Origin: an uncultured Bacteroidota bacterium
Lineage (GTDB): Bacteria; Bacteroidota; Bacteroidia; Chitinophagales; Chitinophagaceae
Direction: 5' to 3'
DNA length: 64,000 nt
Assembly (NCBI GenBank): GCA_903905065.1
Contig: CAIVEW010000095.1
Coordinates: 119,608 to 183,607 of the forward strand
The notes beneath the pieces were generated by a model. The model ran no database searches and had not been told where the DNA came from. It was given only the letters and a program-made list of their open reading frames with translations. The number at the start of each line of letters is the position of its first letter. Positions within the stretch are counted from its first letter, which is position 1. Made by a program: the position numbers and the translations under genes. Below, piece by piece: positions 45,488-53,382 of the stretch.

Positions 45488-46852
45488 ATGAAATACGTTA
45501 CCCTTTTTGCCTTATTGTTTTCCACTTTCTTCTGCTCGGCGCAGCAAAACACCCCCGCTCCACCGCCTGATGCCAAACAAGTCGCCCATGACAAGGCAAA
45601 GGCCGCCAAGGGTGATACCGCTGCTATGTTTCACATGGGCCTCTACTACTGCTATGGCCAGGGTATGCCGCAGGATTTCGTAAAGGCCAAAACATGGCTG
45701 CAAAAGGCCGCGGATAAAGGCCACGCACCTTCTATGGTGCAGTTGGGCATTATGTATATGGCCGGGAAGATCGGGAAAAAAGATCCCGTGAAAGCACTGG
45801 CTATGTTTCGCAAAGCTGCCAAAAAGGGCGACGGCGTGGCAATGAACGAAATAGGCATGATGTATCAAGAGGGCGATGGCGTGAAGAAAGACATGGCGGA
45901 AGCCATGAAGAATTTCCAGGGGGCGGCAGAAAAAGGGATAACCGAAGCAATGAGTTCGCTGGCCCTTTGCTATGTGAAAGGAAATGGCATTGCGAAAGAT
46001 CCCGTAGCCGCCAGCAAATGGCTGCAAAAAGCCGCCGAAAATGGCGATGTAATGGCGGCTAATGACCTCGCATTTTTCTACCGCTCGCCGGAACTGGGCA
46101 ATGACTGCAAAAAAGCCATGGACTGGTATATGAAGGCGCGCGATATGGGCGATACCGGCTCCCTTCCTTCCGTAGGCGAAATAGCCATGGAAGGTAAGTG
46201 CAAGGATGCCGAGTATAAAGCGGTAGCCCAATGGATGAAAAAATATGCCGATCAGGGCGATGGTGACGCCTGCTTTTTTATGGCCGGCTTCTACGCAGAA
46301 GGCGTGGGCGTGGACCATGACTATGGAAAGGCGATGAACCTGCTCATGACCGATGCGGACCTGCTTATAAAGAACCACGCAAAAGAAAATGACGCGATAG
46401 ACGAACTGTTCGAACTGTATGACTCCGGCAACCTCAGTGCAGCCGATATGGAAACATTGCTGAAATGGCTGGAGCAGACCGCAGACAAAACAAATGATGC
46501 CGGCATGATGGCGGGGATAGGGTTTATCTACACCAACAAAGAAAACGCCACCAAGCGCGATTACACCAAGGCTATGACGTGGTCCCAGCGGTCCGCCGAC
46601 AAGGGCAACCCCACAGGATTCTACAATGTAGGCTATCTGTACGCAAACGGCCTGGGCGTAATGCAGGATGACAAAAAAGGTTTTGAGTGGATCATGAAGG
46701 CCGCCGAAAAAGGCGATAAAGTAGCTATGCGCACCATAGGCGACTTCTACGAAAATGGCCAGGGTGTAACCCGCAACCACACTAAAGCCCTTGAATGGAA
46801 AGCCAAAGCAAAGGTTGGCGAAAAGCCGGAAGAAGGAAAGAAGCCGGAATAA
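45488..46852 (+). CDS. exported Sel1-like repeat protein
   Basis: A secreted protein of 454 residues with signal peptide KYVTLFALLFSTFFCSA. It then consists of about ten Sel1-like repeats of roughly 36 residues (for example YCYGQGMPQDFVKAKTWLQK, then GDGVKKDMAEAMKNFQGAAE), a TPR-related alpha-solenoid used for protein contacts. The ATG at 45488 was chosen because it opens the signal peptide. The upstream gap contains the 159-bp inverted-repeat element. A long open frame on the opposite strand is a by-product of the repeats. Confidence 0.9.
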   Translation: MKYVTLFALLFSTFFCSAQQNTPAPPPDAKQVAHDKAKAAKGDTAAMFHMGLYYCYGQGMPQDFVKAKTWLQKAADKGHAPSMVQLGIMYMAGKIGKKDPVKALAMFRKAAKKGDGVAMNEIGMMYQEGDGVKKDMAEAMKNFQGAAEKGITEAMSSLALCYVKGNGIAKDPVAASKWLQKAAENGDVMAANDLAFFYRSPELGNDCKKAMDWYMKARDMGDTGSLPSVGEIAMEGKCKDAEYKAVAQWMKKYADQGDGDACFFMAGFYAEGVGVDHDYGKAMNLLMTDADLLIKNHAKENDAIDELFELYDSGNLSAADMETLLKWLEQTADKTNDAGMMAGIGFIYTNKENATKRDYTKAMTWSQRSADKGNPTGFYNVGYLYANGLGVMQDDKKGFEWIMKAAEKGDKVAMRTIGDFYENGQGVTRNHTKALEWKAKAKVGEKPEEGKKPE

Positions 46853-46879
46853 TTGATCTGAACTGTTTTTTATTTTACA

Positions 46880-46908
46880 TGTAGCGCCGCAAATTTTGCG
46901 GCGCTACA
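46880..46908. repeat. 14-bp perfect hairpin repeat
   Basis: TGTAGCGCCGCAAA and its complement flank one T in the gap between the convergent Sel1 gene and the lipoprotein gene. It could act as a bidirectional transcription stop, but neither side has a proper T-run, so a palindromic dispersed repeat is equally likely. Confidence 0.6.
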
Positions 46909-46930
46909 CGAATTTGTAATTCATCTCAAC

Positions 46931-47953
46931 TCAATAATACACATACTCGGACTCAGTAACCCGCACAGCCACTTTCTTTCCACCCTTCATTTCAAACTGT
47001 GTTTTTTTTACAACGTTACCAGTGCCATCATACTCGTATTCATAATAGCTGCTTTTCTTTTCATCCACACTCCCATCCGGCTTCAATACGATATTCTCAA
47101 TTCTTTTGCCCTTATCATCATACTTCATTGTTTCCTTAGTCACCAGGCTATCCTTACCATTATATTCCGAGCGCTCAATGCAATGTCCCTTATCGTCATA
47201 TTTCGAAATGCGCTTCCTCTCTATGCTGCCATCCATTTTATAGCTGATCGATTCAAGGCAATTCCCATTCTCATCGCATTTACTCGTTTGCTTCGTTCCT
47301 GGCCTGCCTAGTGAATCAAACGTCTGGCCGGCCTTCGGAAAGCCATTTTCATCGTACTCATACGTCCATCGCTCCTTCATTTTACCCTTTTTATCGTAAA
47401 AATCCAATTCAGTCATATTGTCCTTGTCGTCAAATTTATACGTGTCCTTTCGTTGCAGTTTTCCATCCGGCGTAAAAGAAATACTTTCAATATTATTACC
47501 TCTGCTATCGAATTTATTACACCCGCTATCCAGCATTTTGCCGTGTGCATCATAGTCAAATCCGGCAGTATCGTGGCCGTCTTTGTCGTAGTAAGTAATT
47601 CCTTCCCAATCAATCGTTCTATCCTTTTTGAAAGCCCACATCTTTACCACACGTCCATTAGCATCAAAAGAATCCCGCCGCTTATAAACAATTGCCTGCT
47701 TTTCCCCCGCCGAGATCGAATAATCTGTCTCTGTGAATAGTTTCACTTTGCCTACCATCAACATACTTGACCAGTCATTATGTCTTTCAACAATATTGTT
47801 CTTCGCAAGCCTTTCTTTGGCACTCATTTTAGGGCCGATGGCCTTTACTATGGTATCCGTAGTTGATTTATTGCCTGTGCTATTGCTTGCGCAGGATGCA
47901 ATAATTATGGCCGATACACAAACGCAAACAACGACAGGAATTTTATTTCTCAT
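46931..47953 (-). CDS. repeat lipoprotein (YD/RHS-like repeats)
   Basis: A lipoprotein of 340 residues: a signal ending IIIASC, then about nine tandem units with the pattern KYDDKGxxIERxxYNGDGS (for example YDENGFPKAGQTFDSLGRPG). Similar asparagine/glycine-rich repeats are found in RHS/YD-type and other extracellular repeat proteins that bind carbohydrate or fold into beta sheets. No toxin domain or cleavage motif is visible, so it is not an RHS toxin. Cell-surface structural role is inference. Confidence 0.8.
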   Translation of the reverse strand: MRNKIPVVVCVCVSAIIIASCASNSTGNKSTTDTIVKAIGPKMSAKERLAKNNIVERHNDWSSMLMVGKVKLFTETDYSISAGEKQAIVYKRRDSFDANGRVVKMWAFKKDRTIDWEGITYYDKDGHDTAGFDYDAHGKMLDSGCNKFDSRGNNIESISFTPDGKLQRKDTYKFDDKDNMTELDFYDKKGKMKERWTYEYDENGFPKAGQTFDSLGRPGTKQTSKCDENGNCLESISYKMDGSIERKRISKYDDKGHCIERSEYNGKDSLVTKETMKYDDKGKRIENIVLKPDGSVDEKKSSYYEYEYDGTGNVVKKTQFEMKGGKKVAVRVTESEYVYY

Positions 47954-48076
47954 AAAACAGTTTTATGTGTACTATAAAAATAGATAATAATTTTACTATT
48001 TCTGGTTATTCACTCATACGCTCACTAGCTTTACGCATTAAATTGCAACTTGTAGCTTGTACATTACCTTTACCCC

Positions 48077-49246
48077 ATGAAATGTTTTTTAAGAAAAAAT
48101 ATTGCCGATCGTGTCGCCCTTGGTCATCCCTGGATATTTGGCAACGAACTGGGTGAGAGCCAGGGCAAAGCGGAAGCCGGAGATATCGTAGAGGTCTATT
48201 CTTCCAATGGCTCATTTGTGGGCAAAGGCTACTACAACCCTGCCTCACAGATACGCGTACGCCTGCTTACAAGAGATAAGAATGAAACTATAGACGACCA
48301 GTTCTTTTATAACCGTATCAATGAAGCCTGGGAATACCGCAAGCAGATAGGCTATGTGGAGAACTGCCGTCTTATATTTGGTGAAGCAGATTTCCTGCCG
48401 GCGCTCATTATTGATAAGTTCAATGACTACTTCGTCATACAAACCCTGGCGCTGGGCATAGAAAAATGGAAGGGCGCAATTGTAGCTGCTATACGAAAGA
48501 TATTCTCCCCCAAAGGCATCTACGAGCGAAATGATGTGCCCGTGCGTACACTGGAGGGGATGGAGCAGATAAAAGGTTTCCTCTCTGAACCCTTTGATAC
48601 GAATATTATTCTCAACGAGAATGGCCTCAAATTTCATGTGGACATAGAGAACGGTCAGAAAACGGGCTACTTCCTCGACCAGCAGGACAACCGGCGCGCC
48701 ATTCAGCACATAGTAAAGGGCGCAGACGTATTGGAAGTATTTTGCTATACAGGCACTTTCTCACTCCATGCCGCCCAATACGGCGCCAAAAGTGTGCTCG
48801 GCCTCGACATTTCCGAGAATGCGGTCGCGACGGCCCGGCGCAACGCCACGCTCAACGGTTATGATGATGTCTGTAAATTTGAGGCAGTCAATGCATTCGA
48901 TGTGCTGAAACAATGGGTAAAAGATGGCCGCCGCTACGATACCGTCATTCTCGATCCTCCTGCATTTACCAAAAGCAGGGAGCATATAGACAAGGCGGTA
49001 ACCGGCTATAAGGAAGTGAACCTGCGTGGAATGAAACTTACGAAGCCGGGCGGCTTCTTAGTCACCGCTTCCTGCACAAATCTCGTATCTCCGGATCTGT
49101 TCCTGCAAACCATTGCTGCAGCAGCCAAGGATGCCAAACGCACCCTACGCCAGGTGGAATGGCGCACCCAGGCTTCCGACCACCCTATTCTGTGGAATGT
49201 ACCGTCCACTCAATACCTTAAGTTCCTGATCGTACAGGTGATGTAG
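48077..49246 (+). CDS. rlmI: class I SAM-dependent 23S rRNA methyltransferase (RlmI-like)
   Basis: The 389-residue protein has an N-terminal PUA domain (ALGHPWIFGNELGESQG) and a Rossmann methyltransferase domain (VLEVFCYTGTFSLHAAQYGA, then VILDPPAFTKS) with a catalytic cysteine in TASCTN near 332, consistent with m5C formation in 23S rRNA. The stop codon TAG is the first part of a repeat (copy B of the GTCGTAAGTC family) that follows directly. Confidence 0.9.
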   Translation: MKCFLRKNIADRVALGHPWIFGNELGESQGKAEAGDIVEVYSSNGSFVGKGYYNPASQIRVRLLTRDKNETIDDQFFYNRINEAWEYRKQIGYVENCRLIFGEADFLPALIIDKFNDYFVIQTLALGIEKWKGAIVAAIRKIFSPKGIYERNDVPVRTLEGMEQIKGFLSEPFDTNIILNENGLKFHVDIENGQKTGYFLDQQDNRRAIQHIVKGADVLEVFCYTGTFSLHAAQYGAKSVLGLDISENAVATARRNATLNGYDDVCKFEAVNAFDVLKQWVKDGRRYDTVILDPPAFTKSREHIDKAVTGYKEVNLRGMKLTKPGGFLVTASCTNLVSPDLFLQTIAAAAKDAKRTLRQVEWRTQASDHPILWNVPSTQYLKFLIVQVM

Positions 49247-49309
49247 TCGTAAGTGGTAAGTCATAACCTGCCTGGCGGCAGGCAGGGTCGTGCGTCGTAA
49301 GTCTGAGAG
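49244..49309 (+). repeat. GTCGTAAGTC family repeat (copy B)
   Basis: It starts at the rlmI stop codon: TAGTCGTAAGTGGTAAGTC, then the imperfect palindrome CCTGCCTGGCGGCAGGCAGG at 49267-49286, then further GTCGTAAGTC units. It matches copy A at 12347-12405 in order and spacing. No gene is inside. Confidence 0.72.
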
Positions 49310-49374
49310 AAACGCATTTCTTATTTAAGCGCGGAACACCTCTTGCATCCTTCAAACTCTAAAATTTTGGCAAT

Positions 49375-49404
49375 AAAAAATCCGGCTGTTTGGCCGGATT
49401 TTTT
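49375..49404. terminator. bidirectional terminator between rlmI and the 49.5-kb gene
   Basis: An AAAAAATCCGGC/GCCGGATTTTTT stem with a 6-nt loop, flanked by A and T runs on both sides, sits between the two convergent genes. It can stop transcription from either direction. GTCGTAAGTC repeats lie on both sides. Confidence 0.88.
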
Positions 49405-49437
49405 ATAATATGCTTAATTATTAAAAATATTTGCGTG

Positions 49438-49472
49438 CGCACTTACGACTCACGACTTATGACCTACGACTA
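49438..49472 (-). repeat. GTCGTAAGTC family repeat (copy C)
   Basis: On the minus strand TAGTCGTAGGTCATAAGTCG and further units begin 1-2 bp after the stop of the 49473-50009 gene. It lacks the GC palindrome. With copy B it brackets the terminator in opposite orientation. Confidence 0.7.
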
Positions 49473-50009
49473 TTAAAGTTGGTCATAAATAGGTGCATCC
49501 ACATTGCGCCATATGCCATAGTACTGGTATGTCTTCCTGCGATAACCTTTCTTCAGGTAAACGTCCGTATCGATATCGTCCGGAATAGTGATCCACGAAG
49601 CGCGCTTGCTGATGAGCCAGCGATAAACACAAACTGTGTTTGCTCCACGGCGCGTAAGCGCGTAAAACTGCAGGTGTTTCTGCGTATACCCTGCTTTCAG
49701 CAATTGGTCATCAGTATACTCGTCTTCGCAAATGCTTATGTGCGCCCTTGTTACCGGGTTCATCCAGCCGTTTACGGCTACGCGGTTTGGTCCCGGTGTG
49801 CGGTAAGCCCAGAATAAGAGGGTCTTATCGGTCCAGCCCCAGTTTATCAATTGTCCGTCCTGGTACTCACCATCTGCAACAGTCACATACTGACCATCTT
49901 GTGGGACATACCAGCGGAAAACCCTTACCAGGTCGTCTTGCGCGAAGGTTTTGGTAGTGAATAAAATTGCTGCCAATACAGTTGTAACCAGGATGAGTGT
50001 TCTTTTCAT
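49473..50009 (-). CDS. exported protein with three tandem approx. 45-residue repeats
   Basis: A secreted protein of 178 residues with signal peptide TLILVTTVLAAILFTTKTFA. Three units follow, each ending in a GY/GW element before an aromatic turn: VFRWYVPQDGQYVTV..., VNGWMNPVTRAHISI... and VYRWLISKRASWITI.... Each runs strand - acidic loop - GWTDK/GYTQK/GYRRK - YAYR/YALT/YGIW. The pattern recalls small secreted repeats such as DUF5648-like units that may bind glycans. The ATG at 50009 gives the signal peptide; an earlier start would add ten residues. Confidence 0.75.
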   Translation of the reverse strand: MKRTLILVTTVLAAILFTTKTFAQDDLVRVFRWYVPQDGQYVTVADGEYQDGQLINWGWTDKTLLFWAYRTPGPNRVAVNGWMNPVTRAHISICEDEYTDDQLLKAGYTQKHLQFYALTRRGANTVCVYRWLISKRASWITIPDDIDTDVYLKKGYRRKTYQYYGIWRNVDAPIYDQL

Positions 50010-50348
50010 GTTTGAGCTCTTTTTCAAAATTGCATCCAAAATACATAAAAATTTCGGTGCCTTGCAAATTATTAGGTCAATTTTTTTTTATGCTTTATCG
50101 TATTTTACCTGCTAAAAGTTTATAAACACCCTTTGGTAGCGGGTTCCAGCGATTCCTGTATGTCCTTAAAGGAATAAAAAAATGCACACTTTGAACCACA
50201 ATATTATGCAATTGTTCTCAAATAATACTATGCAGGCGGATATTTCACCCTATTGCCCATAAAGCAACCTTCAGAAATACGAACTATATATTTGCAAAAT
50301 AGACTTACGATTGTATCTTTCATTCCAAATTCCCAATCCCCCAGTCTC
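50010..50348. other. gene-poor stretch between divergent genes
   Basis: No protein gene is supported here. It contains an A/T-rich part with a 26-codon reading frame preceded by AAGGAAT at about 50169-50175 (start near 50181), which is too short to claim. At 50322-50342 lies ATTCCAAATTCCCAATCCCC, a copy of the TTTGGAATT-type repeat also found in hisS. A promoter for the divergent genes on either side is expected but was not clearly identified. Confidence 0.6.
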
Positions 50349-50939
50349 ATGCAACCGCTGCCCGCCCCTATCCCCATGACGGACGAAGAAAAACAGTGGA
50401 TGATGACCATCTATGACCTGCGCCGGAAGGATCTTTTTCCAATGGGTTTTGTCAGGTGCATGCTGCAAACTGTCTTACTTATGTTGATCCTCGTCCCACT
50501 TTTCAGTTTCGTCCACGATGCGCTTACTGGTGGCGTCTGGCTGATCACCCAGTTTCAGCCGGTTTTCTGGGTACTGAAAATAATCCTCGGCATTTCGTTG
50601 GCTGTTCTGGCTTGTACAGTACTTTACTACGGCGATATTCTGACCTACAAGCAAGACGCTATCTCCGGACTTAAACAAGCTATCCCATACACCATTGTGC
50701 AGAAACAATACTTTCCGGTCACAGGTCAATTTTTTTTACGTTTTGCCGGCGACGACCCGGACACACATCATGAGGTGGACGAAGAACACTACAATAGTTG
50801 TGAAGAGGGTGATATAACGTATATGTACCAGGCCTTAAACTCAAAACATATTTTTCATAAAAACGACCATATCCAAGTTAAATTTTTTAATATTCCACGC
50901 CCCCGGCAGCGATACTATTATAGTAATGGCGACTGGTAG
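50349..50939 (+). CDS. two-helix membrane protein of unknown function
   Basis: Starting at ATG 50349 the protein is 196 residues: a cytoplasmic N terminus, two hydrophobic helices (MLQTVLLMLILVPLFSF and WVLKIILGISLAVLACTVLY), then a soluble C-terminal domain with a histidine/acidic stretch HHEVDEEHYNSCEEGD. No family is recognised. A start further upstream would add about 32 residues coded largely by the repeat tract and is unlikely. Confidence 0.6.
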   Translation: MQPLPAPIPMTDEEKQWMMTIYDLRRKDLFPMGFVRCMLQTVLLMLILVPLFSFVHDALTGGVWLITQFQPVFWVLKIILGISLAVLACTVLYYGDILTYKQDAISGLKQAIPYTIVQKQYFPVTGQFFLRFAGDDPDTHHEVDEEHYNSCEEGDITYMYQALNSKHIFHKNDHIQVKFFNIPRPRQRYYYSNGDW

Positions 50940-50986
50940 CCTCTAATTTTCACATTTACAATCCCCATATTCACCCATTTATTAAG

Positions 50987-50994
50987 TACCTTTG
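50987..50994 (+). promoter_or_regulatory. -7 promoter element of lepA
   Basis: TACCTTTG matches TAnnTTTG and lies 30 bp before the lepA ATG. No obvious -33 TTG at 17-23 bp. Confidence 0.45.
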
Positions 50995-51024
50995 CACGCC
51001 TTTACTGAGGGCATAAGATAATAT

Positions 51025-52818
51025 ATGCAAAACATTCGTAATTTCTGTATCATAGCCCATATCGACCATGGGAAAAGCACCTTGGCCGACCGCCTCCTTG
51101 AGTTCACGAAAACCATCTCCTCCCGCGATATGCAGGCCCAGGTACTGGACGATATGGACCTGGAACGCGAAAAAGGCATTACCATCAAGAGCCATGCCAT
51201 ACAGATAGACTATGAATGGAAAGGGCAGAAATATGTACTCAATCTTATTGATACCCCCGGCCACGTTGACTTCAGCTACGAAGTAAGCCGCGCACTGGCC
51301 GCCTGTGAAGGCGCGCTGCTGCTCGTTGACGCATCGCAGGGGATACAGGCACAAACCATCAGCAACCTTTACCTTGCCCTTGAAAATGACCTGGAGATCA
51401 TACCAGTTATCAATAAGATAGACATGGACGGCGCCATGATCCCCGAGGTTACCGACCAGATCGTGGACCTTATAGGCTGCAAGCCAGAAGATATAATACT
51501 TGCCAGCGGCAAAAGCGGCATTGGCATAGAAGCGATACTGGCGGCTATCATAGACCGCATACCAGCTCCCAAGGGCGACCCTAACGCGCCATTACAGGCC
51601 GTGATATTCGATAGTGTGTTCAACTCCTTCAGGGGCATTATCGCTTACTTCCGGGTATTCAATGGCACCATCAGGAAAAACGACAAGATCAAGTTCATAC
51701 ACACGGATGCAGATTATACCGCCGACGAAGTTGGTATCATGAAGCTTACCCTTACGCCTAAAGCTGAGGTAAGCGTAGGCAATGTGGGTTACATCATCAC
51801 CGGCATTAAGAATGCTAAAGATGTAAAGGTGGGTGATACGATCACGACCATTGCCAATCCTACTACCGATGTAGTCCGCGGTTTCCAGGATGTGAAACCT
51901 ATGGTATTTGCGGGAATCTTCCCGGTAAATACTGACGACTTCGAAGACCTGCGCGACTGCATGGAGAAGCTGCAGCTAAACGATGCCTCGCTCACCTTTG
52001 AGCCCGAGACATCGCAGGCGCTCGGCTTTGGCTTCCGTTGCGGCTTCCTGGGTATGCTGCACATGGAGATCATACAGGAGCGGCTGGAGCGTGAGTTCAA
52101 CCAAACGGTCATCACGACCGTGCCCAACGTTAGCTTCAGGGCCTACAAGACACGCGACAAGAATAAAATGATCGTGGTGAACAACCCGAGCGAAATGCCG
52201 GAACCAAGCAGCATCGACCGTATAGAAGAGCCGTTCATCCGTGCGCAGATCATTACCCTGCCCGACTATATCGGCAACATCATGAGCCTTTGTCTCGGCA
52301 AGCGCGGCATGCTCATCAACCAGCACTACCTCACTCCCACCCGCGTGGAGCTTATATTCGAAATGCCGCTCACCGAGATCGTGTTCGACTTCTACGACAA
52401 GCTGAAGTCATGCACTCGCGGTTATGCATCATTCGACTACAACCCACTCGACTATCGCGAAAGCGATATTGCCAAGATGGACATACTCCTCAATGGCGAT
52501 AACGTGGACGCCCTCAGCGCGCTCATCCACCGCAGCCGCGCCCAGGACTTTGGCCGCAAACTCTGCTCCAAGCTCAAGGACCTGTTGCCCAAGCAGCAGT
52601 TCGTAATAGCCATACAGGCAGCTATAGGCGCAAAGATCATCGCCCGCGAAACCATCTCGGCCATGCGCAAAGACGTTACCGCCAAGTGCTATGGAGGAGA
52701 TATCAGCCGTAAACGCAAGCTGCTGGAAAAGCAAAAAGAAGGTAAAAAGCGTATGCGCCAGATAGGCAGCGTAGACGTGCCACAGGAGGCTTTCTTAGCA
52801 GTATTGAAGCTGGAGTAG
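51025..52818 (+). CDS. lepA: elongation factor 4 (LepA), ribosome back-translocase GTPase
   Basis: A translational GTPase of 597 residues that back-translocates or rescues stalled ribosomes. The G motifs are AHIDHGKST near residue 14 (G1), the [10 protein letters not shown] switch (G2), DTPGHVDF near 81 (G3) and NKIDM near 133 (G4). The C-terminal EF4-specific domain ([40 protein letters not shown]) identifies it over EF-G. It is followed 19 bp later by a small DUF2442 gene. Confidence 0.97.
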   Translation: MQNIRNFCIIAHIDHGKSTLADRLLEFTKTISSRDMQAQVLDDMDLEREKGITIKSHAIQIDYEWKGQKYVLNLIDTPGHVDFSYEVSRALAACEGALLLVDASQGIQAQTISNLYLALENDLEIIPVINKIDMDGAMIPEVTDQIVDLIGCKPEDIILASGKSGIGIEAILAAIIDRIPAPKGDPNAPLQAVIFDSVFNSFRGIIAYFRVFNGTIRKNDKIKFIHTDADYTADEVGIMKLTLTPKAEVSVGNVGYIITGIKNAKDVKVGDTITTIANPTTDVVRGFQDVKPMVFAGIFPVNTDDFEDLRDCMEKLQLNDASLTFEPETSQALGFGFRCGFLGMLHMEIIQERLEREFNQTVITTVPNVSFRAYKTRDKNKMIVVNNPSEMPEPSSIDRIEEPFIRAQIITLPDYIGNIMSLCLGKRGMLINQHYLTPTRVELIFEMPLTEIVFDFYDKLKSCTRGYASFDYNPLDYRESDIAKMDILLNGDNVDALSALIHRSRAQDFGRKLCSKLKDLLPKQQFVIAIQAAIGAKIIARETISAMRKDVTAKCYGGDISRKRKLLEKQKEGKKRMRQIGSVDVPQEAFLAVLKLE

Positions 52819-52837
52819 ACCTTTAAAATATTCTGCT

Positions 52838-53083
52838 ATGAATCCAAGAGTAAAATCAGTAAAGGCATTGCCAGAATATACTTTAGAACTCGAATTTGAC
52901 AACGGCGAGAAAGGTCTTTTTTCAATGAAACAATATCTCCAATACCCTGTTTACAAACCTCTATTAAACGTTGACCTTTTTAAGACCGCAAGAGCGACAA
53001 TGGGATTTGTGTCATGGAATGAAGATATTGACATGTCCCCGGATACTTTATTCCTCGAAAGCAAAATGATAGTAGGCGTTTGA
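52838..53083 (+). CDS. DUF2442 domain protein
   Basis: A small protein of 81 residues. The pattern VKSVKALPEYTLELEFDNGEKGLFSMK and the C-terminal EDIDMSPDTLFLES fit the DUF2442 family, whose members are often encoded next to a DUF4160 partner in toxin-antitoxin-like pairs; no DUF4160 is visible here. It is 19 bp downstream of lepA, and may be cotranscribed. Confidence 0.82.
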   Translation: MNPRVKSVKALPEYTLELEFDNGEKGLFSMKQYLQYPVYKPLLNVDLFKTARATMGFVSWNEDIDMSPDTLFLESKMIVGV

Positions 53084-53101
53084 TTTCGCAAGCTTGAACA
53101 T

Positions 53102-53254
53102 TCACTGAGGCTTGTTCTTCATCTGCGGTCCAGGGACTCTATCGGCTTTTGGAGTTGATTTCTGCCCTTCATCGTCTATCATCCGTCTCCCGAAATTGAT
53201 GATCAAAGACATTACAAAAGCGAAAATAAGCAGCATCGTAACCATAGCATACAT
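53102..53254 (-). CDS. small single-helix membrane protein
   Basis: Fifty residues from ATG 53254: one helix (VTMLLIFAFVMSLIINFG) then a charged, proline-rich tail (DDEGQKSTPKADRVPGPQMKNKPQ). An AAGGAG directly precedes the ATG and would suit a second ATG at 53245. A TTG at 53299 would extend it by 15 residues. Unrecognised; it lies downstream of the secA terminator, so it needs its own promoter. Confidence 0.45.
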   Translation of the reverse strand: MYAMVTMLLIFAFVMSLIINFGRRMIDDEGQKSTPKADRVPGPQMKNKPQ

Positions 53255-53309
53255 CTCCTTTCTATTACTCAAATACGTATAATACAAGGAGCGTGCCAAC
53301 TTGAAAAGA

Positions 53310-53333
53310 AGACGCCCCTTCTCAGGGGCGTCT
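53310..53333 (-). terminator. Rho-independent terminator of secA
   Basis: A 9-bp stem AGACGCCCC/GGGGCGTCT with a 6-nt loop, 50 bp past the secA stop on the minus strand, followed on that strand by TCTTTTC. It fits termination of secA. Confidence 0.72.
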
Positions 53334-53343
53334 CACAATATCA

Positions 53344-53377
53344 ATCCAAATTCCAGTCAACTAATTCCAAATTCCCC
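53344..53377. repeat. TTTGGAATT-type repeat between secA and its terminator
   Basis: Two AATTCCAAATT/ATCCAAATTCC-like units with a short insert (53344-53377) lie just past the secA stop on the minus strand. It is a third copy of the family found in hisS and at 50322-50342. Confidence 0.5.
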
Positions 53378-53382
53378 GACAA

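Noticed and set aside
45512..46780. A long reading frame on the minus strand opposite the Sel1 gene
   Set aside because: It is a by-product of the repeated codons of the Sel1 units; it has no recognised domain, odd cysteine/histidine-rich composition and is fully covered by a clear gene.
46931..47953. RHS-type toxin
   Set aside because: Repeats resemble YD units, but the protein is short, has no core protease motif and no variable toxin tip; it is a lipoprotein.
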